A DNA stretch of 61,386 nucleotides from CAYWNA01 sp964459305 (GCA_964459305.1 CAYWNA010000052.1:1-61386); one strand, 5' to 3'. Positions 17,189 through 26,924 are shown, counted from the first letter of the stretch. The notes: a model not told the origin generated them from the letters alone. Numbers and translations: made by a program.

Positions 17189-20023
17189 TCACTGTTCGTC
17201 GTGCGAACCGTCCGACGTCAATCCCAAAACGGCGCCGCAGATCAGCGTCTTTCCCTTGATAGGTGTGAGCGTGACTTTGACCGCGCTGGGGGCGGTCAGG
17301 TCCAGGGGATAGGTCAGTGTGACGATTCGGTTCGGTCCTCCGGCACGCTGGTACAGGTCTACGCGATCGGTTCGAAGGGCCGTCCGCGTGTCTGGTTGAT
17401 TCGAGTCAGCTTGAGCGGACTGCGTGACGGTCACGTCGAACACTCGCTGGCCGGCGGCAGTGGCGATTGGCTCGAGCATCAGCAGTGTCAGTTGATATTT
17501 CCCCTCCGGCAGCGGAACGGACTTCAGGCGGCTGCGACTGCCACGATCCAGGATCGGCTGAATCGTCAGCGTGATCGGCTTGTCACTTGTGATGCCGCTG
17601 CGGCAGACTTCCTCATACGCCGCGGGCATGTCGACGGGGCGATGGACCTCTACGTCCGCCGGTCGCGTGAACACTTCGGCCCCGGTTTCTTCTGTGCCGA
17701 AGCATTGCCAGACGCTGCGATCGGGGCCGAAATGGAATGTGAAGACACCGCGCATTTGGGCCAGCAGGTCGTGAGATGTTGACGCGAAATTGTACCGTAC
17801 CGGCTCGATGCCGAGTTGCTGTCGGAAGCGGACATAGTGGGGCAGCCACCGCGTGTTCATGCTCGCGACCAAGCCCTGTTCGCCGCGAGTCAAACGGCCG
17901 CGCTGTGAGAACCCCGCAAAATGCTCGATCACTTTCTCCGGACGGCATTCGGCCATCGTGAGCCGGGCCGCGTCGAGATCGCCGGTAGCGTACTGCTTCT
18001 TTGCTCGATTGAACGCGGCTTCCGTGCGATGGATGTCGAGCACGTACCGCTCCAGTCCGGCGAAATAGTCGAGCCACTCACGGCCACTCGGGCCGAGTTG
18101 CGACCGATCCACTGCGTCCAGCATCTCCAGACGCTTGCGCCCGCCGGCTTCGGCGTTGGCCAGATCCTTCAGTTCGTGGTCTATGAAGAAGTCGGATGTC
18201 TCTCGCCCAATCTTGGGCATCGTCGTGGCCCACGCTTCGAGATAGGCCGCAAACGCCTCGGACTGTTCGGGGCCGACCAGATGCGCCGCCATCCGCCGGC
18301 ACGCAACCTCCAGTGGCTGGTTTTTGCTCGCGGCCCAAACCTGGTCGACCAGGCTCTTGAAGTAAAGGTCCAACGGTTTGGTGGTCCAATGGATGATGCC
18401 GTAGCCAGCCGCCTCACACTTCATCTCCGTCAAGCGATCGTAGAAATCGGAGTAGGGTGTGTATGGACGGCCGACGTAGTTGCCATCGTCGTGATGCGCC
18501 CACGCAATCGGAATCACAGGACGATGGGCGGCCACCCGCGCCACCGAAGCCCGACGTTCCGTTGTGTCGAAGGCCGACGCGTCGCGGAGCACCATCCAGT
18601 CGAGAGGGATCAAGGCCACGCCTTCCGGCATAAAACGAGCGGCCGCCGGCAGGAACTGGAAATCCCACGAGCCGAAGGCAATTTTGACGTCATCGCGTCC
18701 CAGTTCCTTGACGGCCTGCTGAAAGGCGCGGGCGATTTTCGCTTGGGCAAACAGGTGATGCGAATGCCACAGCTTTTCCGCGCCGGGAGTCTTCGTCAGC
18801 TCTTCCTTGTATTCCTCTTGCCACGGCTTCGGCATGCTCTCCGGTTCGAAGCCCATCCAGGGTGTATTGCCCTTGCGATGCCACACGACGAGGCAGTCGA
18901 TTTGCGGATAGACTTTGAGAAGGTGTTTCATTTGGGCTTTGTAGAACGAAAAACCTTCGGCCGTTTCCGGGTCGGCAAGCCATGCCTTTCCTGCCTTCTG
19001 GCCCATCCAGGCCATGGCTGGGACGTCTGTCTGAAAACGAGCGTGCTCGGGCAGCGATTCAATCAGCTCTTGCGGGTTGGCGGTCGTGGTGTCAACGTCC
19101 ACGGCAAAGTACACATCTACATCACGCCGTCCGGCGAAGGCGAATGCCTCGGACATGAGCGTCTGAGCCGCCTCGGTGCGTTCCCGATCGCTTCCTTCGA
19201 TCGCCGCGTCTGATCCGAACACGGACGACTCGAATACTTCGCCGCCCCAGAGTCGCCGTACGTCGTTTACGTGGTTGGTCGACCAGTCGCGTCCGACGCG
19301 CGTTGAACTCAAGTAGCCGACCGGTTTCTGCAGACCGTGGAACTGGAAACCGGCCATGGGATTGTTGCCGTACGCGTGCACCATCACGGCGTTGTAGCCC
19401 ATCTTCTGCGATTGAGCGATCCATTCTTGCCAGTGTTCCAGATTCCACGTCGAACAACCGCTCAGGAAGTTATGCCAGTTGAAGACCATGCGCACCGGCG
19501 CCAACGGGCGATCCTTGAGACACCATCCATCGAACGAGAACTCATCGGATTGCGTGGCGGGAGACGTATCGAAACTGAGATAGAAGCCCCAACCCAGACG
19601 ATCGAGGAACCGATAGACGCCGTGCCAAGTGCCCTGAACATCGGCGCCTACGATACATCCAGTGGGTTTGCCCTCCATTTCCGTAATGAAAACGACGAAG
19701 CTGCCCGGCGTTCGCAGCGCCGCCTTCTGCTCTTCCCTCAGCAGGCCGTTCTGAGAAGCCATCGAACCCACAACAATCAGATGTGTGGCAGTGCTCTTGT
19801 CCGCCGAGTCGCCCACCTCGAATGCAACGCCCGTCGGATATTGCTGTTTCAGGTACTTCGCCAATTCGGCCGCGGCTAATGCCTCGCTCTGGTGCCCGGC
19901 ATCAGCAATGATCGCCACGCGCCGTTTCGGTGGGGCCGCCATGGCGTCAGCGGCCGACACGATGAAGGCGAACAACGTGAGGCAAACAGCCAAAGGCCCT
20001 TGGCGGTGGATGAGGTTTCGCAT
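17189..20023 (-). CDS. Large secreted glycoside-hydrolase-like protein (DUF4838/GH67-N-like)
   Basis: 944 residues with signal peptide (LAVCLTLFAFIVSAADAMAA). Residues 33-160 resemble the GH20/GH67-type N-terminal domain (A-A-A-E-L-A-K-Y-L, T-H-L-I-V-V-G-S, G-T-W-H-G-V-Y-R-F-L-D-R-L-G-W). A central TIM-barrel-like region follows (R-M-V-F-N-W-H-N-F, G-Y-N-A-V-M-V-H-A-Y-G-N-N, D-C-L-V-V-W-H-R-K-G). A helical domain precedes a C-terminal malectin-like carbohydrate-binding region (last 170 residues). Family choice between DUF4838 and GH67/GH115 relatives is not settled; no catalytic pair is assigned. GAGGA precedes the ATG. Lies downstream of a sulfatase on the same strand and probably acts on sulfated glycans. 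Confidence 0.72.
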   Translation of the reverse strand: MRNLIHRQGPLAVCLTLFAFIVSAADAMAAPPKRRVAIIADAGHQSEALAAAELAKYLKQQYPTGVAFEVGDSADKSTATHLIVVGSMASQNGLLREEQKAALRTPGSFVVFITEMEGKPTGCIVGADVQGTWHGVYRFLDRLGWGFYLSFDTSPATQSDEFSFDGWCLKDRPLAPVRMVFNWHNFLSGCSTWNLEHWQEWIAQSQKMGYNAVMVHAYGNNPMAGFQFHGLQKPVGYLSSTRVGRDWSTNHVNDVRRLWGGEVFESSVFGSDAAIEGSDRERTEAAQTLMSEAFAFAGRRDVDVYFAVDVDTTTANPQELIESLPEHARFQTDVPAMAWMGQKAGKAWLADPETAEGFSFYKAQMKHLLKVYPQIDCLVVWHRKGNTPWMGFEPESMPKPWQEEYKEELTKTPGAEKLWHSHHLFAQAKIARAFQQAVKELGRDDVKIAFGSWDFQFLPAAARFMPEGVALIPLDWMVLRDASAFDTTERRASVARVAAHRPVIPIAWAHHDDGNYVGRPYTPYSDFYDRLTEMKCEAAGYGIIHWTTKPLDLYFKSLVDQVWAASKNQPLEVACRRMAAHLVGPEQSEAFAAYLEAWATTMPKIGRETSDFFIDHELKDLANAEAGGRKRLEMLDAVDRSQLGPSGREWLDYFAGLERYVLDIHRTEAAFNRAKKQYATGDLDAARLTMAECRPEKVIEHFAGFSQRGRLTRGEQGLVASMNTRWLPHYVRFRQQLGIEPVRYNFASTSHDLLAQMRGVFTFHFGPDRSVWQCFGTEETGAEVFTRPADVEVHRPVDMPAAYEEVCRSGITSDKPITLTIQPILDRGSRSRLKSVPLPEGKYQLTLLMLEPIATAAGQRVFDVTVTQSAQADSNQPDTRTALRTDRVDLYQRAGGPNRIVTLTYPLDLTAPSAVKVTLTPIKGKTLICGAVLGLTSDGSHDEQ

Positions 20024-20057
20024 GTATTCTTCGTCCTCAAGGTCTGCTTTCGCCGCA

Positions 20058-20254
20058 AGTCTACCCGTTGGTTGCGAAAAAGGCGGCGAGCGGGGCCGTC
20101 AGGCCCCTGATTTCTCGACCAAGTTGAAAGTTCCGTACGCCGTTCTAGAATTCACTGGTGATGAAGTCCTCCGATAGATATACCGAGTGACGTTTACCAC
20201 TCCAATCAGCGGGCTGACGCCCGCCGCTCGCCACGGAAGTATGCAACGTTTGGG
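20058..20254. repeat. Repeat family C, copy 1 (3' of the sulfatase gene)
   Basis: About 197 bases sharing an ordered set of conserved blocks with 22164-22361: CTACCCGTTGG at the start, GGCGAGCGG near 20085, a GGTGATGAAGTCC block near 20158, CCAATCAGCGGGCTGACGCC near 20202 and CAACGTTTGGG at the end. The two GC-rich blocks are imperfect inverted repeats of one another, giving a MITE-like structure of about 150 bases. The copy ends one base before the sulfatase stop codon. Confidence 0.8.
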
Positions 20255-20255
20255 C

Positions 20256-22058
20256 CTACTCGGTCAAGCGTTTGACGGTCACGTAATAGGCTCCGCGTGA
20301 CGCGCCGGTTTGCTTGTCGGTCAGCCACGTCTGCAGTTTGGCCTCGGCGGCTTCGAGTTGCACGGTGAATGTTACTTGGGTGGCGCCGGCGGGGATTGGC
20401 TTAGTCAGGTCGATGTCGCCAATCTTCAGACGCGCGGTGGTCGCGTCGATGGACTTCCCGCCGTCGATCACCGCCGTGATCGGTGCGTCGACCTCCGCCG
20501 GCCAGCGGCGCAGGGCGAATTCATATTCTCCGGCCTGGGCGATTTCCACTGCCCAGAAGCCGTTGGCAGCGGCGCCGGCGCGGATGTGGCCCTGGTTCCA
20601 TGGCGTGCGCGTGTGCCAATCGAAGGCATTTAGGGTCGTAGGATTCGCTTCATCGGCGCCGAGTATGATTCGGCAGTACTCGTCGAAGCGACTCGACACA
20701 CCAGTCCACCAAACTTCGTAGTCTTCGCGCAGTTGAGCGACTACATCCAGGTGTTGTTTTGCGATATTGGTCGTCTGCCCGGGATCCGACTGGATATCGT
20801 GAAGCTCCGAACCGCCGACCAGCCGCCAACGTTCGGTTACCACCGCTGCGTTCCACTTCAGCGGAGGATCGTGACTTTGCCGATACTGGACCACAAGTGT
20901 GCGGTCCGGCCATTCGACCGGCTGCCCGTTCAAGAGAGGTGCAATGTTGGTGCCGTCGAATTCTGCATCGCCAGGTTCTTTCAGATTGCACAGGCGGATC
21001 AATGTTGGAAGCACATCGACATGTGCCGTCAATGTGTCCACATCTCGACCGCCGTCGAGCCCGCCTGAGGGCCAGCGCACGAAGCACGGCACGCGGTGAC
21101 CGCCGTCGTGTATTGATCCCTTTCTCCCTCGCATACCGGCGTTGAAGCCCGTCCACTTCGTGGACGTGGCAGAGGAATCTCTTTTCGGTTTCTTGGGAGT
21201 GCCGACAATCCCATTCGCCGTGCCGTTGTCGGTCATGAAGATCAGCATCGTGTCTTCCGCCAAGCCCCATGTGTCCAACTTCGTCATCAACCGGCCCATG
21301 TTCTCGTCGATATTCTCAATCATCCCGTAGAATTTCGCCATGTTCGCCGGCACGCCTTGTTGCACGTAGGGATCGCTGTATTTTGGGTCCACATTCAGCG
21401 GTCCGTGCGGCGCGTTGGTCGAGAGGTAGACGAAGAAGGGTCGTTCTTTGTTGGCTTCGATGAACGCAAACGCACCGTCAAACCAGATGTCGGTACAGTA
21501 GCCCGTGAACTTTCGCGGCTCGCCGTTGTGGAAGTAGGTGTCGTCGAAATAGTCGTTGCCCCAGTAGTCCGGCGTCTGGCCCACTCCGCCGCCGCCGTGG
21601 GCCAGCACCTCTCGAAAACCGCGATCCTGTGGACGAAAGGGGTAGCTGTCGCCCAAGTGCCACTTGCCGAAGAAACCGGTCTGATAGCCACTGCCGACAA
21701 ACACGTCGGCCATCGTCACTGCATCCTTGCACGGCATCGACCGTCCCCAAGTGGTTCCCCATGCGCCGACGCGCACCGGGTTCTGGCCGGTCATCAGTCC
21801 AGCCCGTGTAGGCGTGCAGCACGGCGAGACGTGGAAATCGGTCAGCCTGACGCTTTGCCCGTACAGCCGGTCGAGGTTGGGCGTACGGATCATCGTGTTG
21901 CCGTGGCAGCCCAAATCGCCGTATCCTTGATCGTCCGTAATGACGAGGATGACGTTGGGACGGCTTGCGGTGCCCGCAGCAATCGCATGTCTCTGGGATG
22001 GCCACAGGCCGAGCGTTAGCAGTACGCAGGCGAGGATTGATATTGGATGTGGTGACAT
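20256..22058 (-). CDS. Secreted arylsulfatase (formylglycine type)
   Basis: 600 residues with a signal peptide (SILACVLLTLGLWPS). The metal-binding opening R-P-N-V-I-L-V-I-T-D-D-Q-G-Y-G-D-L-G-C and the formylglycine motif C-T-P-T-R-A (Cys81) are intact, as are G-K-W-H-L-G and the later T-D-N-G-T metal site, so it should be active once Cys81 is oxidised by a sulfatase-maturing enzyme not seen here. The last 130 residues form a C-terminal beta domain (E-F-A-L-R-R-W-P and a V-T-F-T-V-Q-L-E segment). Flanked by two copies of repeat C in direct orientation. Substrate likely a sulfated polysaccharide. Confidence 0.93.
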   Translation of the reverse strand: MSPHPISILACVLLTLGLWPSQRHAIAAGTASRPNVILVITDDQGYGDLGCHGNTMIRTPNLDRLYGQSVRLTDFHVSPCCTPTRAGLMTGQNPVRVGAWGTTWGRSMPCKDAVTMADVFVGSGYQTGFFGKWHLGDSYPFRPQDRGFREVLAHGGGGVGQTPDYWGNDYFDDTYFHNGEPRKFTGYCTDIWFDGAFAFIEANKERPFFVYLSTNAPHGPLNVDPKYSDPYVQQGVPANMAKFYGMIENIDENMGRLMTKLDTWGLAEDTMLIFMTDNGTANGIVGTPKKPKRDSSATSTKWTGFNAGMRGRKGSIHDGGHRVPCFVRWPSGGLDGGRDVDTLTAHVDVLPTLIRLCNLKEPGDAEFDGTNIAPLLNGQPVEWPDRTLVVQYRQSHDPPLKWNAAVVTERWRLVGGSELHDIQSDPGQTTNIAKQHLDVVAQLREDYEVWWTGVSSRFDEYCRIILGADEANPTTLNAFDWHTRTPWNQGHIRAGAAANGFWAVEIAQAGEYEFALRRWPAEVDAPITAVIDGGKSIDATTARLKIGDIDLTKPIPAGATQVTFTVQLEAAEAKLQTWLTDKQTGASRGAYYVTVKRLTE

Positions 22059-22163
22059 AGTCTAGTGCCTTAGCATAACTAGGATTCTCGGTGAACGAAG
22101 AACGTGTCACGGCGATGCAGCACAGCATATCTGATCAGAAGGACGCGAGCCACCGTTGAGACC

Positions 22164-22361
22164 AGTCTACCCGTTGGTCGCAGAGAAAACGGCGAGCGGG
22201 GGCCGTCACGCCCCTGATTTCTCGATCGAATCAAACGCTCACTGCATCGTTCTGGACTTCACCGGTGATGAAGTCCGGAGTCTGGTCTGTCAAGCAGGAT
22301 TTTCCGCTCCAATCAGCGGGCTGACGCCCGCCGCTCGCCAGCGAAATACACAACGTTTGGG
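22164..22361. repeat. Repeat family C, copy 2 (5' of the sulfatase gene)
   Basis: Direct copy of 20058-20254 with the same block order: CTACCCGTTGG (22168), GGCGAGCGGG (22192), a GGTGATGAAGTCC block (22263), CCAATCAGCGGGCTGACGCC (22309) and CAACGTTTGGG (22351). It occupies most of the 442-base divergent region between the sulfatase start and the Gfo/Idh/MocA start, leaving little room for promoters except 22059-22163 and 22362-22480. Confidence 0.8.
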
Positions 22362-22500
22362 TCTGGGAAGACCATTGGCTGCCTCGCAGAGTACAGACGA
22401 CGAACGAAACGGTCGCTATACTGATTTTCCCGACACTGAACTGGTCGGCGCCCAATTTGCCGCTTTCCCGTTTTCTGGTATCCAACCTGGAGGAGTCAGC

Positions 22501-23820
22501 ATGACCACACCACGGCACCCTGCCAAAACTCACCACACCTCCCGCCGCCAATTCTTGAAGGACACGGGGGTACTGACCGGCTCGGCGATAGCGGTCGGTT
22601 TGCCCCTTTCTCGCGGTGCCCACGCTGCCGGCAGCGACGTGCTGAAGGTCGGTTTGATCGGCTGCGGAGGGCGGGGTTCCGGAGCGGCCGCCAATGCGAT
22701 GAACGCAGGCAAGGACGTCAAGATCGTGGCCATGGCGGACATTTTCGAGGACAAGGTGAAGGCGAGCCGCGATCGACTGAAGAAGATAAAACCCGACCAA
22801 GTGGCCGTTGATGACGACCATTGCTTTGTCGGCTTCGACGCGTATCAAAAGGTGATTGATAGCGGGATCGACGTGGTGATCATCGCCTGTGCCTCCCATT
22901 TCCACCCCGCCTACCTGAAGGCCGCCGTCGACGCAGGCAAGCACATCTTCTGCGAAAAGCCTCACTCCCTCGATGCCCCGGGCGTCAAGCGTGTCATGGC
23001 CACCTGCGAGGAAGCCGAGAAGAAGGGCCTCAGCATCGTCTCCGGTCTATGCAACCGGTACTACCCGATCGTTCGCGAGACGATGAAACGTGTCAAGGAC
23101 GGAGCCATCGGCGATATCGTCACCATCCAGGAAACGTACGCCGTGGGTCCTTATCACGTTCACAGACGAAAACCCGAGTGGACCGAAATCGAGTGGCAGA
23201 TGCGCAACTGGTACCACTTCAACTGGCTTGCCGGCGACCAGTGCCTGCAGCAACTGATCCACAGCATCGACAAGGGAGCCTGGGCGATGGACGACGAGCC
23301 CCCGGTAAAGGCATGGGGCGTGGGCGGACGTGCGGCCTGCTTTGGCGAGTCTTACGGCGACCTGTTCGACCACCAAGCCATCGTCTACGAATATGCCAAC
23401 GGGGTGCGGCTGTATGGCATCTGCCGAAACCAGGTCGCCAGCTACCGTGAAATGACGGACAGGATCTTCGGCACCAAGGGCACGGCCGACCTGCTGAAAG
23501 GCCGCATCGAAGGCGAAAACGAATGGAGCTATGAAGGCCCGAAAGGGAGCATGTACGATATCGAGCACCAGGAGCTTTTCGATTCGATCCGATCGGGCAA
23601 GCCTATCAACAACGGCATCTACATGGCCCGGAGCACCATGCTGGCCTTGCTAGGACAATTTGTCTGCCACACAGGAAAAGAGCTGACCTGGGCAGAGGCC
23701 ATGAATTCCAAGGCCACGGTCGAGTTGGACCGTTACGGCTGGGAGGTCGAACCACCGATCAAGCCCAACGAGGAAGGCGCATATGACATCGCCGTGCCCG
23801 GAATCACGAAATTCGTCTGA
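22501..23820 (+). CDS. Tat-exported Gfo/Idh/MocA family oxidoreductase
   Basis: 439 residues from ATG 22501 (GGAGGAG 8 bases upstream; the open frame extends upstream without a usable start). The N-terminus S-R-R-Q-F-L-K-D-T is a twin-arginine signal. The NAD(P)-binding Rossmann motif G-L-I-G-C-G-G-R-G-S-G-A lies near residue 47 and the E-K-P-H catalytic/binding motif near 155. A second domain carries the usual H-S-I-D/W-A-M-D-D-E-P region. Exported members are very frequent in planctomycetes and are linked to 3-keto-sugar formation, matching the DUF1080 protein at 7724 in principle. Divergent from the sulfatase. Confidence 0.92.
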   Translation: MTTPRHPAKTHHTSRRQFLKDTGVLTGSAIAVGLPLSRGAHAAGSDVLKVGLIGCGGRGSGAAANAMNAGKDVKIVAMADIFEDKVKASRDRLKKIKPDQVAVDDDHCFVGFDAYQKVIDSGIDVVIIACASHFHPAYLKAAVDAGKHIFCEKPHSLDAPGVKRVMATCEEAEKKGLSIVSGLCNRYYPIVRETMKRVKDGAIGDIVTIQETYAVGPYHVHRRKPEWTEIEWQMRNWYHFNWLAGDQCLQQLIHSIDKGAWAMDDEPPVKAWGVGGRAACFGESYGDLFDHQAIVYEYANGVRLYGICRNQVASYREMTDRIFGTKGTADLLKGRIEGENEWSYEGPKGSMYDIEHQELFDSIRSGKPINNGIYMARSTMLALLGQFVCHTGKELTWAEAMNSKATVELDRYGWEVEPPIKPNEEGAYDIAVPGITKFV

Positions 23821-24029
23821 ATGATTTCGCCCAGGAGGCAGTGCAGCGGCGACGGGTCTGAACCCGACCCCGCCGCCCTCAGGGCGATCACTCCCGCGGG
23901 GATCACACGCTCTTGCGACTCGCTGCGCTCGGGACAGTGAGTACAGATGTGCTGAGTTTTCCTCGACAGCCCCTCCGCAATCCGCGTTCGCCAAGATCTC
24001 TGCTGGAATGGAACGGGGGTTTACTCGCC

Positions 24030-24097
24030 GTAGCCGAACTCGCCAGAGTTTGGAATCTTCCCCTTCAAACGCTCCAAAGTCTGGCGACTTCGGCTAC
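24030..24097. repeat. Hairpin repeat family A, copy 3
   Basis: Arms at 24030-24053 and 24074-24097 with a 20-base spacer, followed by CATGAATTCGGGATCTATTTC, close to the sequence after copy 2. It lies between the convergent stops of the Gfo/Idh/MocA gene (23820) and the membrane protein (24131), a position where a bidirectional 3'-end element is expected. Confidence 0.92.
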
Positions 24098-24130
24098 CAT
24101 GAATTCGGGATCTATTTCCGCTCCGATCGC

Positions 24131-24712
24131 TCAAGATTGCAGCCAAAGAAGTGTGAAGGCAACGGTGGGTAATACCAAGCTGGCGAAGGCCGCCAGTCGC
24201 ATGACGGCAAGCGGCCGAGTCCGCTTCCATTTCGAGAAGAAGGCGAAACGGACGTAAGCTGCCAGTCCCAGCGGCAGCAAGTGCAGTAAAGCAAGACTGA
24301 ACAGGGCGACAAAGAGATCATCTGTGTTCTCCGCCCAGAGCCACGTGATGGCAAAGGCGATCCAAGACACGAGCGATAGTGCCCCCCACGCAACGGAGCC
24401 GATGTACGCTCGACGTCTCTCCAACTGTTCTCGGAGAACCAGAAGGTCCTTGTCGGGATCCCCAGCAACCCGCGATGCCGCAAGTTCTCGTGTTCCTGAA
24501 AGCCAGACCCAGCCCCAAATCAAGCAGGCAACCAGGCCCGCAATCGCCACATTCCAAGCGTAGACGAACACGAGAACCTCGATCGACATCTCCTTCGCCA
24601 ACAGTCCGTGCTGCCAAACACACAGCTTGACAGCCACGCCGCAACAGATCGCGGCGAGCAGCATCGCCTTCAGGCTGAACTGGAATGGGTTTAGGTTTTT
24701 GGAACGGATCAT
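24131..24712 (-). CDS. Multi-pass membrane protein, last gene of the TOMM operon
   Basis: 193 residues with about four or five hydrophobic helices (roughly residues 13-30, 44-68, 104-125, 133-157, 172-192) and a charged loop D-P-D-K-D-L-L-V-L-R-E-Q-L-E-R-R-R. The opening N-P-F-Q-F-S-L-K-A-M-L-L-A-A resembles the start of many planctomycete membrane proteins of unknown function. It begins 38 bases after the SagB-like gene on the same strand, so co-transcription is likely. It could be an immunity, export or target component, but the sequence itself shows none of these. Confidence 0.6.
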   Translation of the reverse strand: MIRSKNLNPFQFSLKAMLLAAICCGVAVKLCVWQHGLLAKEMSIEVLVFVYAWNVAIAGLVACLIWGWVWLSGTRELAASRVAGDPDKDLLVLREQLERRRAYIGSVAWGALSLVSWIAFAITWLWAENTDDLFVALFSLALLHLLPLGLAAYVRFAFFSKWKRTRPLAVMRLAAFASLVLPTVAFTLLWLQS

Positions 24713-24750
24713 TGCACATCTCGCAGGCCGGGATCCCCGACATGGCTTCG

Positions 24751-25602
24751 TTAGCCGCGAAAGCCCGATCTACCTTGGGTGGCTCCGATCAGAATCGCGT
24801 AAATGGGTGATTCCTTTTGTACGTCCAGGCCGAGCCGCGCGGCCAATCCGTCGTCGTCGAATCCGCCAAGCGGAATCGCGTCCAGGCGAAGATCTTCGCA
24901 GACGAGCAGGATATTTTGGGCCAAGTGGCCCGCATCGAGAAACACGAACCGATATCCACGTTCGCCGTATTTCGCCTGAGTGCGAGCAAACACGGCACTC
25001 AAGATCACAAGACCACATGCATTCTCCCAAAGGCCATCGGCGTAAACCAGACCGTGGAGATCTTCGTCGACCGGACACGCTCCCAGGTGTGCCAGCGAGT
25101 GTGACCGTGCATGGTAGTGATACAACCCACGCTCGAGGTCGCTTCCAAGGAGCGACGCCAGGTAGATCTCGACAGGATACATTGCCCCACCGGAGGGCCA
25201 TGCCCGCAGATCCTGGTCCACATCATCGAAATCCGGATGCTCGACACTGCCCGTCAGTCCGCAGGCAGCGTCCAGCAGATGGCCCCACTGCCGAAGAGGC
25301 ACCGGTTTGTGCGAGAACACCCCGCGCCGTGTGCGTCGCGTCCGCAAAACATCGTACAGACGGCGACTCCCGAAGCGCCGTTTCGCCCGAGGCAATTCAA
25401 TCGACGGTCGCGTCGAATAGCGTTTGCCGGTTTGGGTCGACTCACGCACCGCTTCCACGTCTTGGCCGAAATCAGCGATCCGTTGCTGAAACTCCAGGAA
25501 TTTGTATCGCGACAGTTTGCTGTGCTGATGGTACAGCCGGCTCAGTGGCCACGACACCTCTTGGCACAACTCGTCGAATGTGTGTGGGGAATCGAACGTC
25601 AC
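24751..25602 (-). CDS. SagB-type flavin dehydrogenase (azoline oxidase)
   Basis: About 283 residues from GTG 25602, which has GGAG 8 bases upstream; an ATG at 25647 would overlap the YcaO gene by 28 bases. The N-terminal Y-H-Q-H-S-K-L segment is the usual SagB opening. The nitroreductase fold follows: R-R-T-R-R-G-V-F-S, L-L-D-A-A-C-G-L-T-G, P-S-G-G-A-M-Y-P-V-E-I-Y, and a late D-A-G-H-L-A-Q-N region for FMN binding. In TOMM pathways this FMN enzyme oxidises thiazolines and oxazolines to thiazoles and oxazoles. Its position directly after YcaO supports that role over other nitroreductase roles. Confidence 0.88.
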   Translation of the reverse strand: MTFDSPHTFDELCQEVSWPLSRLYHQHSKLSRYKFLEFQQRIADFGQDVEAVRESTQTGKRYSTRPSIELPRAKRRFGSRRLYDVLRTRRTRRGVFSHKPVPLRQWGHLLDAACGLTGSVEHPDFDDVDQDLRAWPSGGAMYPVEIYLASLLGSDLERGLYHYHARSHSLAHLGACPVDEDLHGLVYADGLWENACGLVILSAVFARTQAKYGERGYRFVFLDAGHLAQNILLVCEDLRLDAIPLGGFDDDGLAARLGLDVQKESPIYAILIGATQGRSGFRG

Positions 25603-25619
25603 AACGACAACTCCAAGAT

Positions 25620-26924
25620 TCAAGGGAACGGATGCGGGAATGGCCACAGCGTTTGGCCGTGGTTGACGACGCCGAGGGGCAGGGCCGAGCGGCGCGTTCG
25701 AAGTCGCTGGTGACCAAGATACGGAAACATGTGGTGTCCGTGCAGTGGCATCAGCGTTGGAACGACCACTTTGACGACATGAAGGTCGACGGACCTTGCC
25801 CAGGGCGGAGTCAAATCAACCCAAATGCCGTCATGCCCGGAGTCGACCAGTTGTCGAATGATCTGAGGGGATTCCGTGGTGGCGGAGGGTTCAAGCCGCT
25901 CGTGTAGATCAGAGAACGTTGGATTGCCATCCAGGAAGCTGAGCGCCTCGTCTGCGAGGGCTGGTCGGACGCCGTACAACCTGGCGTGAAACGAGAAGTC
26001 GGCGACGTTCGCAAAGTCAGGCGATGGCCGCCACTCCGGATCCCCTTCGATCAAATGACGCACGTACACGCGATCCTGCGATGCTTCGATCGCTGCCTTG
26101 CGAACGGCTGCACGGGTATCGGGACTGCACGCGCTGCCGACGCTTATCACCGGTCCCCGAGGTCCCTGGCCGCGACAAACGACTAACACAACCGGCACAC
26201 CGATGTCGCTGGTCAGATCGTAGGCGGCATTGACATCGGACGGCGGCAGCAACCCATTGGCCTGGTCCACGAACCAATCCTGGTCGATCCGTCGCGGCGA
26301 GATTCCCGCAAGCCACGTCAATGCCAGGGCGTCGCGCTCGATCACCTCACACAGACCGCCCTCCAACGCGGTCTCCTGCGACGGCCCGCACGCGAGTCCC
26401 GTGCTGATGCCCGGGGCGACGAGCGGTTCGCCCGGCTCGGGGTGGTACGGGAGATACACGGCAAATGCCGGCAAGGCGCTCGACGAGCCATCCGAAAGTC
26501 GTTTGCCCGTGACCCATCGCAGCGGAGTCTGCGGTGTGACCTGCCGAAACGGAAAACCCGCTTGGCTGCGTTGAGCGGCGGAGAACTGGGCCAGTTCAGC
26601 CGGATCGAGCGTGTCCGAGGCGAGCTCCGATTCACATCGAAGGACGGCACGTCCGCGGCAGTACGACGATGCCAAATAGCGTTCGAGCCCCTCTCCCAGC
26701 GCTGCCATCAACGCATCTTCGCGGGTCCGTCCGGAACCGCCGCCAGCCGGCACGACGTCGGTGGCCAGGTCGGGCTGCGCATTCGCGATTGTGGCCGCCG
26801 CGTGATGAAGGTCCGCGTCGCCGTCGATCGTGGGTACGAACCGTACGTCCCGAACGATCCCCGTCCGGCGGCCGACCAGGGCATGGAATACCTGGCGGCA
26901 ACGTTCGGTAGGTCTGGCGATCAT
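25620..26924 (-). CDS. TOMM cyclodehydratase, YcaO domain
   Basis: 434 residues from ATG 26924, whose ATGA overlaps the stop of the upstream gene; a longer frame starts at 26978. YcaO ATP-binding features are visible: A-L-G-E-G-L-E-R-Y (Glu78, Glu81), P-G-I-S-T-G-L-A-C-G...L-C-E-V-I-E-R-D-A-L (171-200) and K-A-A-I-E-A-S-Q-D-R. The C-terminus is W-P-F-P-H-P-F-P, the Pro-rich tail characteristic of azoline-forming YcaO proteins and needed for cyclodehydration. Together with the E1-like partner it should convert Cys, Ser or Thr of a precursor into azolines using ATP. Confidence 0.93.
   Translation of the reverse strand: MIARPTERCRQVFHALVGRRTGIVRDVRFVPTIDGDADLHHAAATIANAQPDLATDVVPAGGGSGRTREDALMAALGEGLERYLASSYCRGRAVLRCESELASDTLDPAELAQFSAAQRSQAGFPFRQVTPQTPLRWVTGKRLSDGSSSALPAFAVYLPYHPEPGEPLVAPGISTGLACGPSQETALEGGLCEVIERDALALTWLAGISPRRIDQDWFVDQANGLLPPSDVNAAYDLTSDIGVPVVLVVCRGQGPRGPVISVGSACSPDTRAAVRKAAIEASQDRVYVRHLIEGDPEWRPSPDFANVADFSFHARLYGVRPALADEALSFLDGNPTFSDLHERLEPSATTESPQIIRQLVDSGHDGIWVDLTPPWARSVDLHVVKVVVPTLMPLHGHHMFPYLGHQRLRTRRSALPLGVVNHGQTLWPFPHPFP

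Noticed and set aside
20058..22361. Insertion sequence around the sulfatase
   Set aside because: No transposase frame is present between or next to the C repeats, so only a MITE-like or recombination explanation remains.
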